Source: Pseudothioclava sp033100795
Lineage (GTDB): Bacteria > Pseudomonadota > Alphaproteobacteria > Rhodobacterales > Rhodobacteraceae
Reading direction: 5' to 3'
Assembly: GCF_033100795.1 (NCBI RefSeq)
Contig: NZ_JAWLVI010000001.1
Span: forward strand, 434,001-498,000
Length of the DNA stretch: 64,000 bases
The notes under the pieces were generated by a model. The model saw only the letters and a list, made by a program, of their open reading frames with translations. It did not search any database and was not told the DNA's origin. Shown piece after piece: positions 60,170-64,000 of the stretch. Position numbers and translations under genes: made by a program. Within the stretch, counting starts at the first letter, position 1. Every line of letters begins with the position of its first letter.

Positions 60170-60574
60170 ATGTCGAAACCTCCATCGCCATTCAGCAAGG
60201 CCACTGCAAGGCAGGCCATACGCACGAGCCTTGAGGGGCGACATATTCTTGTTCTGGATCCGACCCAGACAATTCCGCAGGTGCTTCAAGGCGTTGGCGG
60301 CGTTTCTATTTCGGTAAGGCGTTTTGCAGAGCTTGATGCCGATACGCTTAACCATGAAAATCCAGACGTGATTCTGGCGCCGCTGGTCTCGGCCCATTAT
60401 GATATTCTCGATCTGATCCGGCACTTGCAGGATCTGGGCTACGAAGGCGCGGTGCGGGCCTATTGCCACCCCCTGCCCGATCTCAAGCTGGTCCACGCCG
60501 AGGTCGCGCAGATCTGGCCGCGGTGCGATTTCGATCTGTTTGTCGTGCCCTCTGTGCCACCGGTGCGACACTAA
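60170..60574 (+). CDS. Receiver-like small protein of unknown function
   Basis: A 134-residue protein with the alternating strand and helix pattern of a response-regulator receiver (RHILVLDPTQTI, NPDVILAPLVSAHYDILDLIRHLQDLGYEGAVRAYC) but with Ala-Pro-Leu in place of the phospho-acceptor Asp segment and no output domain. It is therefore a degenerate, probably phosphorylation-independent receiver. Conserved hypothetical; no function assigned. It is divergent from phoR and converges on the small membrane protein gene. Confidence 0.75.
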   Translation: MSKPPSPFSKATARQAIRTSLEGRHILVLDPTQTIPQVLQGVGGVSISVRRFAELDADTLNHENPDVILAPLVSAHYDILDLIRHLQDLGYEGAVRAYCHPLPDLKLVHAEVAQIWPRCDFDLFVVPSVPPVRH

Positions 60575-60578
60575 CGGC

Positions 60579-60749
60579 TTATGGCAGGAACAGACGGCTG
60601 AAGGCAAAACCACCCAGCAGCCCGAAGACAACGCCCACGGTGACCGATCCCTGATCGAACCCCGCTGCCGCGAGAACCAGCGGCACCGCCACAATCAGGA
60701 TGCGCACCCACAAGGGTTTCAGGCGCGGGTTTTGCGGATCAAGTAGCAT
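60579..60749 (-). CDS. Small membrane protein, 56 residues
   Basis: A short gene reads MLLDPQNPRLKPLWVRILIV then AVPLVLAAAGFDQGSVTVGV and VFGLLGGFAFSRLFLP. It has two hydrophobic segments (about 16-28 and 34-55). Its start lies one base from the stop codon of the gamma carbonic anhydrase gene, with GGTGGGCTGAG upstream, so it is probably coupled to it. Similar tiny proteins occur in Rhodobacteraceae; function unknown. Confidence 0.7.
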   Translation of the reverse strand: MLLDPQNPRLKPLWVRILIVAVPLVLAAAGFDQGSVTVGVVFGLLGGFAFSRLFLP

Positions 60750-60750
60750 C

Positions 60751-61272
60751 TCAGCCCACCTTTACCAGGCCACGCGCGAACCGCGCGGCGTTTTCACGGT
60801 AATGCGCCGCCGAAGCCAGAAGCTTGGCCCGCGCGGCTTCGTCCAGCACACGCACGACCTTTCCCGGCGCACCCATCACCAGCGAGCCATCGGGAATCTC
60901 CTTGCCTTCGGTAATCAGCGCCCCCGCCCCGATCAGGCAGCCCTTGCCGATTTTGGCACCGTTCAGAACGGTTGCCCCCATCCCGATCAGAGAGCCCTCC
61001 CCGATCGTGCAGCCGTGCAGCATCGCCTTGTGCCCGATCGTGCAATTCGCGCCGATCACCAGCGGATAGCCCATATCGGTGTGGCAGATCACATTCTCCT
61101 GCACGTTCGAGCCACGACCGACGCGGATTTCTTCGTTGTCGCCGCGCAGGGTGCAGCCGAACCAGACCGAAGCCTCATCCTCCAGCACCACCTTACCAAT
61201 CAGATTGGCATCGGGGGCGACCCATGCCGTCGGCGCAACCTGCGGCGCGGCACCATCCAGTTCGTAGATCAT
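60751..61272 (-). CDS. Gamma carbonic anhydrase-family hexapeptide protein
   Basis: A 173-residue left-handed beta-helix protein of the gamma carbonic anhydrase/YrdA family. Hexapeptide repeats begin at PTAWVAPDANLIGKVVLEDEASVWFGCTLRGDNEEIRVGRGSNVQENVICHTDMGYPLVIGANCTIGHKAMLHGCTIG contains the zinc histidines. It overlaps the guanylate kinase stop by four bases. Catalysis is uncertain for this subgroup. Confidence 0.92.
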   Translation of the reverse strand: MIYELDGAAPQVAPTAWVAPDANLIGKVVLEDEASVWFGCTLRGDNEEIRVGRGSNVQENVICHTDMGYPLVIGANCTIGHKAMLHGCTIGEGSLIGMGATVLNGAKIGKGCLIGAGALITEGKEIPDGSLVMGAPGKVVRVLDEAARAKLLASAAHYRENAARFARGLVKVG

Positions 61273-61913
61273 CTCTCGTCAAACTCCTTGTTCAGGCCGC
61301 GCACGAACTCATTGAGGCCGGGTTGGCGGTCGGCGCGGGCGCGCTCGGCCTGCAGGATTGTTTTCAGCTCGGTCTCGGCCGTGTCCAGATCGCGGTTGAT
61401 GATAACATAATCATACTCGCCCCAATGGCTGATTTCATCGCGTGATTTGGCCATCCGCCCCGCGATCACCTCGGCGCTGTCCTGCGCGCGGCCTGTCAGG
61501 CGGCTTTCAAGATCGGCAATCGAGGGCGGCAGGATGAAAATCGAGACCACATCCTTGCCAAGCGCCGAACGGCGGATCTGCTGGCCGCCCTGCCAGTCGA
61601 TGTCGAAAAGCGTGTCGCGGCCCGCGTGCATTGCCGCCTCGACCGGACCTTGGGGCGTGCCGTAGAAGTTGCCAAACACCTCGGCATGTTCCAGCATCTC
61701 GCCCGCGGCGACCATCGCCTCAAACTCGGCGCGGGTCTTGAAGTAGTATTCCACCCCATCGGCTTCGCCAGGGCGCGGCGCGCGCGTGGTGGCAGAGACC
61801 GAGAATTTCAGCGTCGGGTCCCATGCCATCAGACGCTTTGCCAGCGTCGATTTGCCCGCCCCCGAAGGCGAGGACAGAATTATCAAGAGGCCGCGGCGGT
61901 TCAGCTCGGTCAT
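61269..61913 (-). CDS. gmk: Guanylate kinase
   Basis: Gmk phosphorylates GMP to GDP. The 214-residue protein has the P-loop IILSSPSGAGKSTLA, SVSATTRAPRPGEADGVEYYF with the GMP site, GTPQGPVE and DIDWQGGQQIR. It starts three bases after yicC, its usual neighbour, and leads into the carbonic anhydrase-like gene. Confidence 0.97.
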   Translation of the reverse strand: MTELNRRGLLIILSSPSGAGKSTLAKRLMAWDPTLKFSVSATTRAPRPGEADGVEYYFKTRAEFEAMVAAGEMLEHAEVFGNFYGTPQGPVEAAMHAGRDTLFDIDWQGGQQIRRSALGKDVVSIFILPPSIADLESRLTGRAQDSAEVIAGRMAKSRDEISHWGEYDYVIINRDLDTAETELKTILQAERARADRQPGLNEFVRGLNKEFDER

Positions 61914-61916
61914 GGC

Positions 61917-62831
61917 TTACTCCACATTCATAATTTGTTCGCGCATCTGGTCGATGACGTGTTTGAGGTCAAGGCCAATGGCGGTCAGCGCCGCATTGCC
62001 CGATTTCGAGCACAGCGTATTGGCCTCGCGCACAAACTCCTGCGCCAGAAACTCGAACTTGCGCCCGACCGCGCCCTCGTCCGACAAAAGCGCGCGCGCG
62101 GCCTTGATATGGGCGCGTAGGCGGTCAAGCTCTTCGGTGACATCCGCTTTCACCGCAAGCAGAGCCAGTTCCTGCGCCACACGGGCCGCGTCGGCCCCCG
62201 GTGCGGCTTCCATCACCCGAGCAAGCGCCGCTTTCAAAGCATCGGCAACTTCGGGGCGGCGCGCCTCGGCGGTTTCGGCCGCCGAGGCTGTCAGCGACTC
62301 GATTCTGTCGATTTGCGCGGCCAGAGTTGCCCCAATTTCGCCACCTTCTGCCCGCCGCATCGCGGAAAAATCGGTCAGCCCCGCCACAAGATCGCCCAGG
62401 ATATGCTTAACAAGCCCCTCCGGATTCTCGGCTTCTGGTAAGGTTTGATCAACCACTCCACGCATCGCCAGCACCTCGGCGGCCGAGGTTTTCGCAATCT
62501 CAAGACCACTCGCCAAAGCAGAGTTCTGCACCTGAGCCAGCGCTGCCAGCGCAGTTTGCAGACCTACGGCGTTCACCCGGAAACAGTTTTCGGCAGCATC
62601 CCGCGAAAGCCTTACATTCAAAGTGATATTTCCACGTGACGCGACCTCGCCAACGGCTTTTCGCACCGCTTGCTCCAGCCCAGCCAACTCTGGCAGGCGC
62701 AACCGCAGGTCAAGGTTCTTGCCATTGACCGAGCGGATGTCCCAGCTCCATTGGTGGCCTTCTCCGGCACCCTGGCCAGAGGCGAAACCGGTCATCGAGA
62801 CCGTGCGGATTGGGGGGGCGGCTTTAACCAT
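61917..62831 (-). CDS. yicC: YicC/YloC-family endoribonuclease
   Basis: A 304-residue member of the YicC family, recently shown to be an endoribonuclease in other bacteria. MTGFASGQGAGEGHQWSWDIRSVNGKNLDLRLRLPELAGLEQAVRKAV starts the conserved domain, and the C-terminal DUF1732 block GRKFEFLAQEFVREANTLCSKSGNAALTAIGLDLK is intact. The yicC-gmk pairing is widespread. Confidence 0.95.
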   Translation of the reverse strand: MVKAAPPIRTVSMTGFASGQGAGEGHQWSWDIRSVNGKNLDLRLRLPELAGLEQAVRKAVGEVASRGNITLNVRLSRDAAENCFRVNAVGLQTALAALAQVQNSALASGLEIAKTSAAEVLAMRGVVDQTLPEAENPEGLVKHILGDLVAGLTDFSAMRRAEGGEIGATLAAQIDRIESLTASAAETAEARRPEVADALKAALARVMEAAPGADAARVAQELALLAVKADVTEELDRLRAHIKAARALLSDEGAVGRKFEFLAQEFVREANTLCSKSGNAALTAIGLDLKHVIDQMREQIMNVE

Positions 62832-62994
62832 TTAAGACTTTAGTTCTCACTTTGGCAGAAAAAAGGCGTATTAAGAGTTCAGTAAGCATTTCGCTCCCGG
62901 GGTCAACAGAAAGACCCGGATCCGCAGAAAGCAGGAGGAGCGCTTTTTGGCACATCGCGGCGCAGGGGCCGCATCGGATCGAACAGGTGAGAGT

Positions 62995-63732
62995 ATGGAA
63001 CGCGACACGGAACAGCAGGGAAATGTTATCGCGCTTGGGCAGCCGGCAACAACCGGCGCTCGCGTAGCAAATGAGATGCGCGCCTATTGGGAGGCGCTGC
63101 GCGGCGGGCGTCTGGTGCCCTCGCGTGCCGATGTCGATCCGCGCGGGATCGACCGGGCGCTTGAATGCGCCTTTATTCTTGAGCGTGTGGCGCCGGGCAT
63201 GGGCCGCTTCCGTCTGGCGGGGATGCATCTGAACGATCTGATGGGGATGGAAGTGCGCGGTATGCCGCTGACGGCATTCTTTGCCCCCGTCGGTCGCAAG
63301 CAGATTGCGGAAATCATCGAAGCGATGTTCCAGCAACCCGCGATCGTCGAGATCGACCTGCGTGCGGAAACCGCCATCGGCAAGCCGGAGCTGAAAGCCA
63401 AGCTGTTGATCCTGCCGCTGAAATCCGATCTGGGCGATGTGACGCGCGCGCTTGGCTGCCTTGTGGCAGAAGGCGACATCGGGCGCACGCCGCGCCGCTT
63501 TGAAGTGGTCGCATCCACCGTCACCCCGATCATTCAGGGCACCCCGACGCCGCGAGAAGAGCCCGCGCCCGTCCGTCCCGAAGCGCTGAACCTGATCGAC
63601 GGCTGGACGCCCTTTATACCGAAAAAACGCGCGCCCGCGCCGGAAATGGCCGTGCCGCGCGTATCCAAGGAAATGACCCCAGAGGAGCGTCGCGCGATGT
63701 TCCGGGTGGTCCCCGCCGTTTGTGACGAGTGA
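62995..63732 (+). CDS. PAS-domain protein (PAS_5 type)
   Basis: A 245-residue cytoplasmic protein with an N-terminal PAS_5 domain (about 25-155: MRAYWEALRGGRLVPSRADVDPRGIDRALECAFILERVAPGMGRFRLAGMHL) and a proline/charge-rich tail. It has no kinase or output domain. PAS_5 proteins are common in alphaproteobacteria with unknown sensing roles. I chose ATG 62995 after AGGTGAGAG; the frame continues 16 codons upstream. Divergent from yicC. Confidence 0.87.
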   Translation: MERDTEQQGNVIALGQPATTGARVANEMRAYWEALRGGRLVPSRADVDPRGIDRALECAFILERVAPGMGRFRLAGMHLNDLMGMEVRGMPLTAFFAPVGRKQIAEIIEAMFQQPAIVEIDLRAETAIGKPELKAKLLILPLKSDLGDVTRALGCLVAEGDIGRTPRRFEVVASTVTPIIQGTPTPREEPAPVRPEALNLIDGWTPFIPKKRAPAPEMAVPRVSKEMTPEERRAMFRVVPAVCDE

Positions 63733-63771
63733 CTATGTGAGGTGGGGTAGTGAGTGGACATGTCTGTTAAA

Positions 63772-63808
63772 AAAAGGCCCGTGACAGAACGTCCGGGCCT
63801 TTTCGTTT
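63772..63808. terminator. Bidirectional terminator, PAS gene and DAHP synthase
   Basis: AAAAGGCCCG pairs with CGGGCCTTTT, with TTTTCGTTTT on the plus side and seven T on the minus side. It sits between the two convergent genes and can end both. Confidence 0.9.
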
Positions 63809-63823
63809 TGACTGTAGAACGCC

Positions 63824-64000
63824 TTACAGATTGGCGACTTTCTGCATCTGGCGACGGTCGCGCAGCTCTTCAGCCACAAGGAAGGCCAGTTCCAGCGACT
63901 GCGAGGCATTGAGGCGCGGGTCGCAGGCAGTGTGATACCGCGAGGACAGATCCTCGTCCGTCACGGCGCGCACGCCGCCGGTGCATTCGGTCACATCCTT
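63824..64000 (-). CDS. aroG: Class II DAHP synthase, 3' part only
   Basis: Only the last 58 codons are visible. The minus-strand frame reads KDVTECTGGVRAVTDEDL, SSRYHTACDPRLNASQSLEL, AFLVAEELRDRRQMQKVANL and stop at 63824. The RYHT.CDPRLNASQSLELAF wording is the C-terminal signature of class II (plant-type) 3-deoxy-7-phosphoheptulonate synthases, which start the shikimate pathway. The gene runs off the right edge. Confidence 0.93.
   Translation of the reverse strand, partial: KDVTECTGGVRAVTDEDLSSRYHTACDPRLNASQSLELAFLVAEELRDRRQMQKVANL

Noticed and set aside
1..64000. Search for tRNA, rRNA, CRISPR array, insertion sequence, integrase, phage or attachment-site structures
   Set aside because: No cloverleaf, repeat-spacer pattern, transposase, terminal inverted repeat or integrase was recognised on either strand; gaps are short and ordinary.

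Overview
The window is a GC-rich alphaproteobacterial chromosome segment. Its gene set and protein wording point to the family Rhodobacteraceae (Rhodobacter/Paracoccus/roseobacter relatives): a SYLF-domain lipoprotein, orphan LuxR proteins, a PAS_5-type protein, BluE-type threonine kinase, CbiZ, and a PQQ alcohol oxidation island. No transposase, integrase, CRISPR array, rRNA or tRNA was seen. Genes are tightly packed, often with 1-4 bp start/stop overlaps, and both window edges cut a gene (SYLF lipoprotein at the left, class II DAHP synthase at the right).

Layout. 1-14,990 is mostly housekeeping: hemB, a membrane protein, mfd, a Bcr/CflA exporter, a DsbA-like oxidoreductase, an acyl-CoA ligase, a CsbD-like protein, an entericidin-like lipoprotein, a peptide-binding protein, bdhA, a DUF502 protein and psuG-psuK. 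15,240-16,960 is rpsB-tsf, followed by a LuxR-type regulator. 17,876-21,049 is a sulfur module: SulP transporter, DUF442 phosphatase/sulfurtransferase-like protein and a persulfide-dioxygenase-like MBL enzyme. Next come gph, a thioredoxin-like protein, a secreted MBL protein, rpe, an AhpD-like protein and a quinone oxidoreductase.

25,801-38,883 is a cobalamin island. A cobalamin riboswitch precedes btuB-btuF-btuC-btuD-cbiZ; cobU-cobT-cobS lie behind it; an opposite operon carries an alpha-ribazole phosphatase-like gene, bluE, cbiB and cobD; cobO-cobQ converge on that operon. No corrin-ring synthesis genes are present here, so the region reads as uptake, cobinamide remodelling through CbiZ, and lower-ligand assembly.

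38,971-57,142 is a quinoprotein alcohol dehydrogenase island: response regulator-FIST protein-hybrid kinase operon, a PQQ dehydrogenase with a lanthanide-type Asp-x-Asp metal site, a cytochrome c, a Sel1 protein, a PQQ-associated binding protein/beta-propeller/ABC exporter operon, a second SsuABC-like importer, a PedF-type cytochrome, an XoxJ-like binding protein, and a NosR-like flavoprotein with its ApbE. By eye, a near-palindromic 18-bp element (roughly TATTGGCCWTTGGTCGTA) recurs upstream of six or seven of these transcription units and nowhere else that I noticed; it is the most interesting signal in the window and suggests one regulon that includes the NosR-like/ApbE pair and the unassigned importer.

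57,190-64,000 returns to housekeeping: pgm, a PhoR-like kinase, a receiver-like small protein, a gamma carbonic anhydrase with a tiny membrane protein, gmk, yicC, a PAS protein and the end of the DAHP synthase gene.
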